The notes beneath the pieces were generated by a model. That model searched no databases. It was not told the origin of the DNA and saw only the letters and a list, made by a program, of their open reading frames with translations. DNA of 64,000 bases from DATFFO01 sp963772815 (GTDB lineage: Bacteria > Actinomycetota > Acidimicrobiia > Spongiisociales > ZC4RG35): positions 496,001-560,000 of the forward strand of contig CAVYYV010000005.1 of NCBI GenBank assembly GCA_963772815.1. The letters are read 5' to 3'. The first letter of the stretch is position 1. Every line of letters begins with the position of its first letter. A program made the translations under genes and the position numbers. Of the stretch, positions 8,158-15,961 are shown piece by piece.

Positions 8158-9341
8158 GCATCGACTTCCCGCCTGCGGCTCTGCCCTACGGCGTCTTCTC
8201 GCACGACTCGGGCCCCCGCACCCTGGGCGTGGGAGTGGGTCGCGAGATCGTGGATCTGACAGACCTGGCCTCTCGAGGAGAGGTGAGCTCGGTCGATCCG
8301 ACTCTGTTGCAGGGCGGCAGCCTGGACGGCCTCCTCGCCGCCGGAGCCGGGACCTGGAACGCGCTTCGCGAAGAGCTCGTGGCGAGGGCGACCGGACCCG
8401 GGTTCGGATCGAAGCCATTCGACCAGGACGAGGTGGCCATGCACCTCGCTTGGACCGTGGCCGACTACGTCGACTTCTACTCGTCTCGCCACCACGCCGA
8501 GAACGTGGGGCGAATATTTCGCCCCGACCGCGCGCCCCTTCTGCCCAACTGGCTGCACCTTCCGGTGGCCTACCACGGCCGCAGCGGAACGGTGGTGGTG
8601 GACGGCACCCCCATCCGGCGTCCGCACGGACAGCGGCGAACGCCCTCCGGCATCAAGTTCGGGCCGAGCACCCGCCTCGACATCGAGCTGGAGTTGGGTT
8701 TCGTGTGCGGCGGCCCCTCCCGCCTGGGCGAGCCGGTACCCATCTCGGAGGCTGGCGGGCACCTGTTCGGAGTCGTCCTGTTGAACGACTGGAGTGCCCG
8801 GGACATCCAGGCCTGGGAGTACGTCCCCCTGGGGCCGTTTCTGGGCAAGTCATTTGCAACTTCCGTCTCGGCCTGGGTGATGCCCATCGCCGCCCTCGAC
8901 GGCGCCCGAGTGGACGGCCCACCCCAGACCGACCCTGTTCCTCTGCCATACCTGCGCACCGATGACCCGTGGGGCCTCTCGCTCGATCTGGAGGTGTGGA
9001 TGACACCCGCCGGAGCGCAGGAGGCGAGCCGGATCGCGGCCGTCAACACGGGCCGGGCCCTGTACTGGAACGCCGCCCAGCAGCTGGCGCACATGACCGT
9101 CAACGGTGCCACCATTCGCCCCGGGGACCTGTTCGGATCAGGAACGGTCTCGGGCCCGACCAGGACGGAACGGGGCAGCCTGCTGGAACTGACTTGGTCG
9201 GGAGCAGAACCGATCGACGTGGACGGGTCGTCCCGCACCTTTCTGGAAGACGGGGACCGAATCACACTCACCGGCTCGGCACCCGGCCCGCAAGCCCCTA
9301 TTCCGCTCGGACCGGTCTCCGGGGTCATCCAGCCGGCCTGA
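8154..9341 (+). CDS. fahA: Fumarylacetoacetase
   Basis: Cleaves fumarylacetoacetate to fumarate and acetoacetate, the last step of tyrosine/homogentisate degradation, in the cytoplasm. FAH motifs are visible in order: an N-terminal SH3-like domain, DYVDFYSSRHHAENVGRIFRP with the metal-binding Asp, PVAYHGRSGTVV, IELELGFVCGG with the metal Glu pair, and LNDWSARDIQAWEYVPLGPFLGKS with further metal and substrate residues; FGSGTVSG lies near the end. Length 395 is close to the eukaryote-type enzyme (~420). GTG start 8154 overlaps the upstream gene by 4 nt. Confidence 0.95.
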   Translation: MSIDFPPAALPYGVFSHDSGPRTLGVGVGREIVDLTDLASRGEVSSVDPTLLQGGSLDGLLAAGAGTWNALREELVARATGPGFGSKPFDQDEVAMHLAWTVADYVDFYSSRHHAENVGRIFRPDRAPLLPNWLHLPVAYHGRSGTVVVDGTPIRRPHGQRRTPSGIKFGPSTRLDIELELGFVCGGPSRLGEPVPISEAGGHLFGVVLLNDWSARDIQAWEYVPLGPFLGKSFATSVSAWVMPIAALDGARVDGPPQTDPVPLPYLRTDDPWGLSLDLEVWMTPAGAQEASRIAAVNTGRALYWNAAQQLAHMTVNGATIRPGDLFGSGTVSGPTRTERGSLLELTWSGAEPIDVDGSSRTFLEDGDRITLTGSAPGPQAPIPLGPVSGVIQPA

Positions 9342-9372
9342 GAAGAGACAACCAACGATGGGAGATGGAGAA

Positions 9373-10677
9373 ATGACCGACAGCCAATCCACCGTCGACT
9401 ACATGTCGGGATTCGGCAACCAGTTCGCCTCCGAGGCTATCCCCGGTGCCCTACCGCAGGGCCAGAACAATCCTCAGAAACCCCCGCTTGGGCTCTACAC
9501 CGAACAGCTCTCGGGAACTGCGTTCACGGTGCCCAACCAGCGCAATCGCCGCACGTGGATGTATCGCATCCGTCCTTCGGTGCGCCACGCCTGGCGTTTC
9601 ACCGAGACCGACAACCACATGATCCGCACCGCGCCCTGTCGCGAGTCGGACCCGCCCATCGGCCAGCTGCGTTGGAACCCGGTCCCCTACCCCGACCGGC
9701 CGACCGACTTCCTGACCGGGCTCCACACCGTGGCAACCAACGGCGACGCCCACACTCAAATCGGGATGGCAGCGCACGTGTTCATGGCCACGGAATCGAT
9801 GACCGACACCTACTTCTACAACGCCGACGGCGAGTTGCTCGTGGTTCCCCAAGACGGGGGCCTGCGCTTCATGACCGAGTGCGGAATCCTGGAAGTGACG
9901 CCCGGCGAAGTCGCGGTCATGCCTCGGGGGATGGTGTACCGCGTGGAGTTGATGGGAGAGAGGGCCCGGGGCTACGCCTGTGAGAACTACGGAACCTACT
10001 TGGAGCTGCCCGAGCGTGGCCCGATCGGAGCCAACGGCCTGGCCAACCCACGTGACTTCCTGTACCCCGTGGCTCATTTCGAGGACCACGAGCAGACCGG
10101 TGAGCTCTACGTGAAGTTCGACGGTCGCCTGTTCGCCGTCGAGACCGACTACTCGCCGCTGGACGTGGTGGGATGGCACGGCAATCACGTCCCCTACAAG
10201 TACGACCTGGCGAACTTCAACGTGATCGGGTCGATCAGCTTCGACCACCCCGATCCGTCGATCTTCACCGTCCTCACCTCACCCTCGTCCGACCCCGGCA
10301 TCGCCAACGTGGATTTCGTGGTGTTCAAGGATCGGTGGTTGGTCGGGGAGCACACCTTCCGTCCCCCCTACTACCACAAGAACATCATGTCCGAGTTCAT
10401 GGGCATCCTGCACGGGGTGTACGACGCCAAGGAGGAGGGCTTCTCACCGGGAGGCATGAGCCTGCACAACCAGTACTTCCCACACGGGCCCGATCACGAC
10501 GCCTGGATGAAGGCGACGACATCCAACCTGGAGCCCCAGAAGCTAGCCGACACGATGTCGTTCATGTTCGAGACCCGGTATCCGCTCATCCCCACCGCCT
10601 ACGCCGGCTCGGTCCCCGCCCTCCAGGACGACTATCCCAGCGTGTGGCACAGCCTGGAGCGACATTTCCGGGGCTGA
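9373..10677 (+). CDS. hmgA: Homogentisate 1,2-dioxygenase
   Basis: Fe(II)-dependent ring-cleaving dioxygenase that turns homogentisate into maleylacetoacetate. The N-terminal YMSGFGNQFASEAIPGALP and PYYHKNIMSEFMG (iron-binding His and Glu) and LHNQYFPHGPDHD (third ligand His region) are diagnostic. Two starts are possible; ATG 9373 is preferred because it follows GGGAG/GGAG at 9359-9369, while ATG 9358 lacks a clear ribosome site. The gene lies 31 nt after fahA in the same operon. Length 434 is standard. Confidence 0.96.
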   Translation: MTDSQSTVDYMSGFGNQFASEAIPGALPQGQNNPQKPPLGLYTEQLSGTAFTVPNQRNRRTWMYRIRPSVRHAWRFTETDNHMIRTAPCRESDPPIGQLRWNPVPYPDRPTDFLTGLHTVATNGDAHTQIGMAAHVFMATESMTDTYFYNADGELLVVPQDGGLRFMTECGILEVTPGEVAVMPRGMVYRVELMGERARGYACENYGTYLELPERGPIGANGLANPRDFLYPVAHFEDHEQTGELYVKFDGRLFAVETDYSPLDVVGWHGNHVPYKYDLANFNVIGSISFDHPDPSIFTVLTSPSSDPGIANVDFVVFKDRWLVGEHTFRPPYYHKNIMSEFMGILHGVYDAKEEGFSPGGMSLHNQYFPHGPDHDAWMKATTSNLEPQKLADTMSFMFETRYPLIPTAYAGSVPALQDDYPSVWHSLERHFRG

Positions 10678-10707
10678 TCGGACGTTCCACCCGCCGCCGA
10701 CATCATT

Positions 10708-10713
10708 TAGGCT
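10708..10713 (+). promoter_or_regulatory. -10 box for leaderless cyclic-nucleotide-binding gene
   Basis: TAGGCT ends 6 nt before the GTG start at 10720, placing the transcription start at or next to the start codon. No Shine-Dalgarno sequence is present, consistent with a leaderless mRNA. Confidence 0.55.
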
Positions 10714-10719
10714 TCGACC

Positions 10720-11124
10720 GTGCCCAAGCCCCAGATCGACACCCTGCGCAAGGTCCCCGGGTTCTCCGGCCTGGACGAGGAGAGCCTGAAGCGAATCGCC
10801 AACCTGGCAACCGAATTCCAGGCCGAAACGGGCCGCGTCCTGATCGAACGAGGGCAGCCGGGAACGGGCCTGTTCCTGATCGAGGATGGATCGGTGCGCG
10901 TTGACCTTCCCAGCGGCAAGTCCATCGACCTGGGATCCGGACAGTTCTTCGGGGAGTTGGCCGTCTTCGCCGACACGCCTCGCACCGCCCGTGTGTCGGT
11001 GACCGAGGACCTGGTGGGACTGGCCATCAGCCGCCGCGACCTGTTGGGCCTGCTGAGGGAGGAGCCGTCCATCGCCGTCACCCTGCTCCAGCAGTTGGCG
11101 AAGAGGCTGGCCGCTTCCGGCTAG
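10720..11124 (+). CDS. Cyclic nucleotide-binding domain protein
   Basis: A 134-residue protein made of a single Crp-type cNMP-binding beta-roll. Visible features are VPGFSGLDEESLKRIANLA (N-terminal helix), GTGLFLIEDGSVRV, and the phosphate-binding cassette region FFGELAVFADTPRTARVSV, which matches the usual FGE(x)A(L)..RTA pattern, so cyclic nucleotide binding is plausible. There is no effector domain, so it may act as a sensor that binds another protein. GTG start with a TAGGCT box 6 nt upstream. Confidence 0.88.
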   Translation: MPKPQIDTLRKVPGFSGLDEESLKRIANLATEFQAETGRVLIERGQPGTGLFLIEDGSVRVDLPSGKSIDLGSGQFFGELAVFADTPRTARVSVTEDLVGLAISRRDLLGLLREEPSIAVTLLQQLAKRLAASG

Positions 11125-11193
11125 GCGGTACGGTCAGGCACCGCCCCGAACGTTCCTCGCGGAGCGGCGGGATGCTCGATTGTCTGCGAACCC

Positions 11194-13902
11194 TCACCAC
11201 TGAGAAAGCAGCCACACCTCGGGCTCCAGGCCCCCGGCATCGATGCTGGCGAAGAGAGTCACCGCCTGGATCAGCCGCTGCTCTGCCTCCGCCGCCCGGC
11301 CGATCTCGTGGTGCAGATCCGCCAGGCTGTTGAGAAGGGCCGCCTGCCGATGTCGGTGTCCGGTTCGCTCGGCGATGGACACAGCCTGCTCCACCAGTTG
11401 GATGGCGCCGTCCAGATCTCCGAGGCGGCTCTGAACCCTGGCCTTGTTGTTGAGCACGGCCATCGTCAGGACGTCGTCGCCTTCGGCGAGAGCCAGCGCC
11501 CGATCCAGGTGCTCCAGCGATCGGGGAGGGTCATCGATCACCGCGGCCAGCACGCTCAACGCCCGGGCCAACTGGCGACCATCGCCCTTCTGCTGAGCTT
11601 CCTCCACGGCCTTCTCACCCATGGTGCGAGCGGAGTCCTCGTCGCCCAGCCGGGCGTTCAACAGAGCCCAATCGGCGTAGAGGTCGGCGGGCTCGGGGTG
11701 CGAGCGGCCGGCGCGCTCGAAATGCTCGTTGGCCAGGTCGAAACGACCCAGCAACCGTTGGACCAGACCCAATCGGTGCTCTACCAGACCCAGAGTGGGC
11801 CCCTCAGCGCGAGAGGCGGCCGTGGTCAATTCCTGCCGGGCCCTCGGATATTCGCCCAGCGACAGCGACACTTCACCGAGAGCCAGGTCTATCCCGGCTG
11901 CATCTGGGTGGCCGAGGGCGAGAGCAGTCTCGTAGAAGTTGCGCGCCTCCGCGTGGGCATAAACGGCACGCGCCAGGTCGCCCGCGGTGCGATACCACCC
12001 GGCCGCCTCCGGAGAGCCCGCCTCCCGATGGTGAGCGGCGACCACACCGGCGAGGACTGCATCGACCCCGGCGCCGGGCCGCGCGGCCAGCGCCTCGGCC
12101 GCCCTCTTGTGAAGCAGTCTCCTCCGAACCGGTGAAATGGACTGGTAGGTGAGATCCTCCAGGCTGTCGAGCGTGAACCCGAGACCGGCTCCGCTGCCCG
12201 GGACCTCACGGAGCAGGCGAGCGCCCACCAGCTCCTCGACAGCGGACACGACCTCTTCCTCGGAGCGGCCGCTCACGTGCCGGAGCATCTCGGCGTCACA
12301 GATGCCGGGAAGGACCGACGCGGCGGCCAGCACCTGGCGAGCAAGATCGCCGATCTCGGCGAGTCGCTCCCTCATGAAGCGCAGCACACCGGGTGGAGCA
12401 TCCTCGGTTCCGTCGGATCCGGTCAGGGCCTCGAGAACCAGGAGGGGGACCCCGCCCGTCTTGCGGATCAGTTCAACGGCGGTGTCGGCATTGGACAGGC
12501 GGCCATCGATCGCATCCGGCGTTAGTGGCTCGAGCTCCACGACGGTGTTCGCCCTGGACACCAGGTCCCGGACCGGCTCGGGAGGCGATTCCTCCGGCCT
12601 CACTGCCAGAACCAGGCAGGCCGACAAGCCTGCGATCCGACGACCGAGGAAGGAGATGACCCGGGCGGATGCCGCGTCCAGCCACTGAGCGTCGTCGACC
12701 ATCAACAGCATCGGGGACGACGCCGATGCTGCCGCCAACACCTCGAAGGCCGCCTCGAGGAGCCGGAGCTCGCCGAAGCGTCCGGAGTCCAACTCGGTCG
12801 GGGCCGGTCCCGTTGAAGGCGCCAGGCGAGCCGTCTCCTCCCGGGCCCAGTCCGGGACGGCTATCGTCTTGGCCTCCATCGCCGGTCGCACGGCTCGCAG
12901 GATCTGAGCGACGACTCCGTAGGGAATGGCCTGCTCGAGACGGAAAGCCCGAGCCAGTACCACCATGTCGCCGGCCATCGCCGTCTCCTCGGCCAGTTCC
13001 TCCAGAAGGCGGGTCTTGCCCATCCAGGCCCTGCCGCTCAACACCACCACCTGGCCGATGGATCGACCCGCATCCACGCGCCGACGCAGCGCCTCCATCT
13101 CCTCGGCTCGATCGAGCAACACGTGTGACGACTCGGGCGGTGCTGGCCGTTTCGTCGCCACCCTTCTGGGCAGCCCGGGCGGCGGCGGCAGGTCCTCGTC
13201 CAAGATTGCGTCGTACAACTCGGTCGTCTCCTCGAGGGGGCTGACTCCCAACTCCCGATCGAGGAGAGCCACGAAACCGCGGTAGGCGTCGACCGCTCCG
13301 GGCCTGTCCCCGGCCCAGGCATTGAGCAACATCATGAGACGATGCGCGGGCTCGTGAAGTGGGTCGAGGTCGATCCATCGGCCCACGGCGGCGATGGCAC
13401 CGGGGTAGTCGCCGTCTGCGGCCCGCGCCATCGAGAGGCGGCGGAAGGCCTCACCCGCCTTGATGCGGAGGTGCTGGGACACCGACCTCACCCAGTCCTC
13501 GAACTCCGGCGCGTTCCGTACCGAGAAGCCGGCCAGGAAGTCTCCCCGGTATAGATGCGAAGCCCTCCCCAGTGGATCGATACAACGAGTGCATACGTCG
13601 GCCGGGCCGTGACCGTGGGAGGAGCACTCCGCAAGCGCAGTTTCGAATTCATCGACATCGAACTCGACCGGGCCGGTGAGCGTGAGACGGTTGCGGTCTG
13701 ACTCGACCATGTCAGACCCGATGCCTGCCCGGAGCGACGACAGGGTCCGCCGCAGAGTCGCCCGGGCCCGCTCCGAAGAGGACTCTGCCCACAACAGCGC
13801 AGCCAGGGTGTCGCGTGAGGCCGACTTCTCGATCGCCAGGTAGGAGATGAGAGCGATCGCCTTGCGCGTGTCGACGACGACGGTGACCCCGTCGACCATC
13901 AC
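11194..13902 (-). CDS. SARP-type regulator with BTAD, AAA and TPR domains
   Basis: Large regulator of the AfsR/DnrI type. Domains in order: winged-helix DNA-binding domain (about 1-85, with ERARATLRRTLSSLRAGIG), bacterial transcriptional activator domain (about 90-235), AAA/NTPase domain with Walker A GRAWMGKT (290-297) and Walker B LLMVDDAQW (about 395-405), and a C-terminal set of TPR-like helices. It resembles SARP-family activators lacking a LuxR domain. The GTG at 13902 is the first conventional start, but the first conserved strand (LLEIRSLGPPEV) is encoded upstream, with a GAGGAG site in front of CTG 13935; an in-frame TAA lies just before, so CTG 13935 may be the true start. Targets are unknown. 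Confidence 0.88.
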   Translation of the reverse strand: MMVDGVTVVVDTRKAIALISYLAIEKSASRDTLAALLWAESSSERARATLRRTLSSLRAGIGSDMVESDRNRLTLTGPVEFDVDEFETALAECSSHGHGPADVCTRCIDPLGRASHLYRGDFLAGFSVRNAPEFEDWVRSVSQHLRIKAGEAFRRLSMARAADGDYPGAIAAVGRWIDLDPLHEPAHRLMMLLNAWAGDRPGAVDAYRGFVALLDRELGVSPLEETTELYDAILDEDLPPPPGLPRRVATKRPAPPESSHVLLDRAEEMEALRRRVDAGRSIGQVVVLSGRAWMGKTRLLEELAEETAMAGDMVVLARAFRLEQAIPYGVVAQILRAVRPAMEAKTIAVPDWAREETARLAPSTGPAPTELDSGRFGELRLLEAAFEVLAAASASSPMLLMVDDAQWLDAASARVISFLGRRIAGLSACLVLAVRPEESPPEPVRDLVSRANTVVELEPLTPDAIDGRLSNADTAVELIRKTGGVPLLVLEALTGSDGTEDAPPGVLRFMRERLAEIGDLARQVLAAASVLPGICDAEMLRHVSGRSEEEVVSAVEELVGARLLREVPGSGAGLGFTLDSLEDLTYQSISPVRRRLLHKRAAEALAARPGAGVDAVLAGVVAAHHREAGSPEAAGWYRTAGDLARAVYAHAEARNFYETALALGHPDAAGIDLALGEVSLSLGEYPRARQELTTAASRAEGPTLGLVEHRLGLVQRLLGRFDLANEHFERAGRSHPEPADLYADWALLNARLGDEDSARTMGEKAVEEAQQKGDGRQLARALSVLAAVIDDPPRSLEHLDRALALAEGDDVLTMAVLNNKARVQSRLGDLDGAIQLVEQAVSIAERTGHRHRQAALLNSLADLHHEIGRAAEAEQRLIQAVTLFASIDAGGLEPEVWLLSQW

Positions 13903-14143
13903 CTCCGGCGGGCCCAGTGAACGGATCTCGAGCAGCCGACTCCTCTTTCTTGCCTCTGTGAAGATAGCGCGCCGTTACGGTCTGCGACCGGCGTAATCGC
14001 CGGAACGCCTCGTCGGCCCGGCCCGCCCCTACCTCCATTTGGACGTTGCCGAACGGCTCAAGGCTTCTTTGGATGCTGACCATCGCCATGCGCCCGAGCG
14101 GATCCGTGGAACGTAAGGGCCACTCCAGGAGCCATCGGGCAGG

Positions 14144-14341
14144 TCAGCCCAGGAAGTGCAGCCCGAGCCAGGCCCAGGCGGCGAAGATGCCGAGACGGCC
14201 GGATCGGGTGTGAAGCGCCCAGGTGAGGATCTGGTCGAATGTGAAGCCGACTCCTTCCCGACGACGGGCAGCCATCTCCACCGCGGCGCCGCCGAGGACG
14301 ATGGCTCCGTAACCCAACAAGGTGACCGTGTGAGTCGTCAT
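14144..14341 (-). CDS. Small membrane protein (DUF6186-like)
   Basis: A 65-residue protein with a hydrophobic N-terminal helix (LLGYGAIVLGGAAVEMAARR) and a C-terminal amphipathic/hydrophobic helix ending FAAWAWLGLHFLG. Its length and the WLGLHFL ending resemble the actinobacterial DUF6186 family, as I recall it. The ATG at 14341 overlaps the stop of the upstream membrane protein (ATGA). The longer open frame to 14647 is a shadow of that gene. Function unknown. Confidence 0.75.
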   Translation of the reverse strand: MTTHTVTLLGYGAIVLGGAAVEMAARRREGVGFTFDQILTWALHTRSGRLGIFAAWAWLGLHFLG

Positions 14342-14961
14342 GCTCTTCGCACCAACGCCCTGCCGGCTGCCAGCCATATGAGAACCCCCAACACCCGCCC
14401 GGGATAGGTGGCGAGGATGGGATCGAGGAGGAAGCTGATCGTGGGGTGGGCGTAAGACCCCACCTCCAGAGTCGGTTGACTGATCAACGCCGACATCTCC
14501 CACAGGCCGAGGATGAGCAGGACCATCCCCCACGGAAACCAGGCGGATACCGGCAGGTTGCCCGCCGGCTTGGCATCGCCCAGGGTCAACCACGCCCACG
14601 CCAGGCCGAGCACGCCGACCAGGCCAACGCCGACGGTCAGCGGCCACGAGTGGATGGCGAACAGGGAAAGCAGCAGAGATCCGCCCACGGCGAGTACTGC
14701 AAATCTCCCCGAAGCCACCAGAGGTCGACGGGTGCTCCCGACGGCGGGCTCCGTGGAATCTGGAGTCATCTCCACTCCGGTTTCCACAGACCTGACCCGA
14801 ACGGCCCGAGCCACACGGATGCGGTCCAGGGTGATCAGGGCCGCCCCGGCGAAGAGAATCGCCCCCCGGGCCGGTGTACCACCCGAGATCATCTCGACCA
14901 CACCCGCGATGGCGAGGATCCAGGCCACCGGATCGCGCAACATCTTCGAAAGCCGGCCCAT
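14338..14961 (-). CDS. Membrane protein of unknown function
   Basis: A 207-residue protein with about six hydrophobic segments: two in the first 50 residues, two near 85-130 and two near 140-200, with an Arg-rich cytoplasmic loop between the first and second pair. I do not recognise the family. It is co-transcribed with the 65-residue protein through a 4-nt overlap. The pair may form a small membrane complex; nothing more can be inferred. Confidence 0.72.
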   Translation of the reverse strand: MGRLSKMLRDPVAWILAIAGVVEMISGGTPARGAILFAGAALITLDRIRVARAVRVRSVETGVEMTPDSTEPAVGSTRRPLVASGRFAVLAVGGSLLLSLFAIHSWPLTVGVGLVGVLGLAWAWLTLGDAKPAGNLPVSAWFPWGMVLLILGLWEMSALISQPTLEVGSYAHPTISFLLDPILATYPGRVLGVLIWLAAGRALVRRA

Positions 14962-15076
14962 CTACGGAATGCTAGAGCTGCATCGACAGCGTGGACCACA
15001 GCGGTTACCGCGCCAGCACCAGTCGACGTGGGCGGATTCCCCCCACGTGGAGGCTGGAAATGCGACAATCCCTCGG

Positions 15077-15643
15077 GTGACTGCCGGGCGGGAAATGTCG
15101 GTTGCGGACGCGCAACGCCAAATGCGATCCATCTACGCCGGAGGATCGGTGGGAGCGATCGTGGCAGGACTGGTGTGGCTGGCATCCGCGGTCGCTGCCA
15201 CGCTGGCCGGAATCGGCTGGGGGATCCTGGTGATGGTGGCGGCGGGCTCCTTCATCTATCCCTTGACCCAATTCACCCTCCGGGCCATGGGGGGACGGGC
15301 CTCGGTACCCCGGGAGAACCCACTCCGGGAGCTGTCGATGGAGGTCCCGCTGGTGGGCCCGCTGATGATCCCGCTGGTGGGAGCCGCCGCACTCCACCGG
15401 GTGGAGTGGTTCTACCCGGCCATGATGCTGGCCATGGGAGCCCACTACCTGCCGTTCTCGTTTCTGTATGGCATGCCGCAATTCCTCCGGCTGGGAATCG
15501 TCATGTCGGTGGGCGGCGTGGCGGTGGGGCTGTGGGCACCGGGCTTGGCCAAGTTCGCCGCCTTCCTGACGGCGGGAGTCCTGTTCGGATTCGCTCTGAT
15601 CGCCTATCAGGCCTTTCGCGTCGAGAACCAACCCCTCACCTGA
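15077..15643 (+). CDS. Membrane protein of unknown function (DUF7010-like)
   Basis: A 188-residue protein with six hydrophobic segments. Two blocks look conserved: YPLTQFTLRAMGGRASVPRENPL and EWFYPAMMLAMGAHYLPFSFLYGM. I recall this pattern from a family of small bacterial membrane proteins of unknown function (I believe DUF7010, not verified). The open frame extends upstream to 14513 over the antisense membrane gene, but GTG 15077 or ATG 15095 fit the family start (MSVADAQRQMRSIYAGGSVG). It stands alone on the plus strand. Confidence 0.78.
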   Translation: MTAGREMSVADAQRQMRSIYAGGSVGAIVAGLVWLASAVAATLAGIGWGILVMVAAGSFIYPLTQFTLRAMGGRASVPRENPLRELSMEVPLVGPLMIPLVGAAALHRVEWFYPAMMLAMGAHYLPFSFLYGMPQFLRLGIVMSVGGVAVGLWAPGLAKFAAFLTAGVLFGFALIAYQAFRVENQPLT

Positions 15644-15961
15644 GACGGCCACCCAGATCCTCAGTTGAGATTTGCCAGCTTGTCGGAATTGGGCACTGCC
15701 CGCACGCCGATCACCAGGTCCTTATCGATCTCGAAGAGGACGACACCGATCGCCGATCCGTTCAGGACCCGTCACTCCCGGCGTGTTGTTGAACCGGACC
15801 AGCCGTACCTCCGTTCCGGCCGGGGGTCTGTTGGACGACGCCCACCAGGTGCCTGGCCACCCAAACGGCGCCATCGAGCGGATGCCGACTGGTTCCTTCG
15901 GGGAAAACGCATGCGCAACGCATGATCCCGATGACCCTTCGGCTCGCGGCCCCGCCCTCGG
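15644..15961. other. Gap with a possible minus-strand gene remnant
   Basis: 318 bp between convergent genes. On the minus strand the segment ending near 15665 reads as a plausible protein tail (SAIGVVLFEIDKDLVIGVRA) with a proper stop, but upstream the same frame hits a stop and the coding-like signal moves to another frame. This looks like a frameshifted remnant of a gene I cannot name. The short plus-strand frames here have no family features. Confidence 0.35.

Noticed and set aside
13712..14089. Separate minus-strand gene upstream of the SARP gene
   Set aside because: It is Arg-rich shadow sequence that overlaps the start of the SARP gene in another frame and shows no domain.
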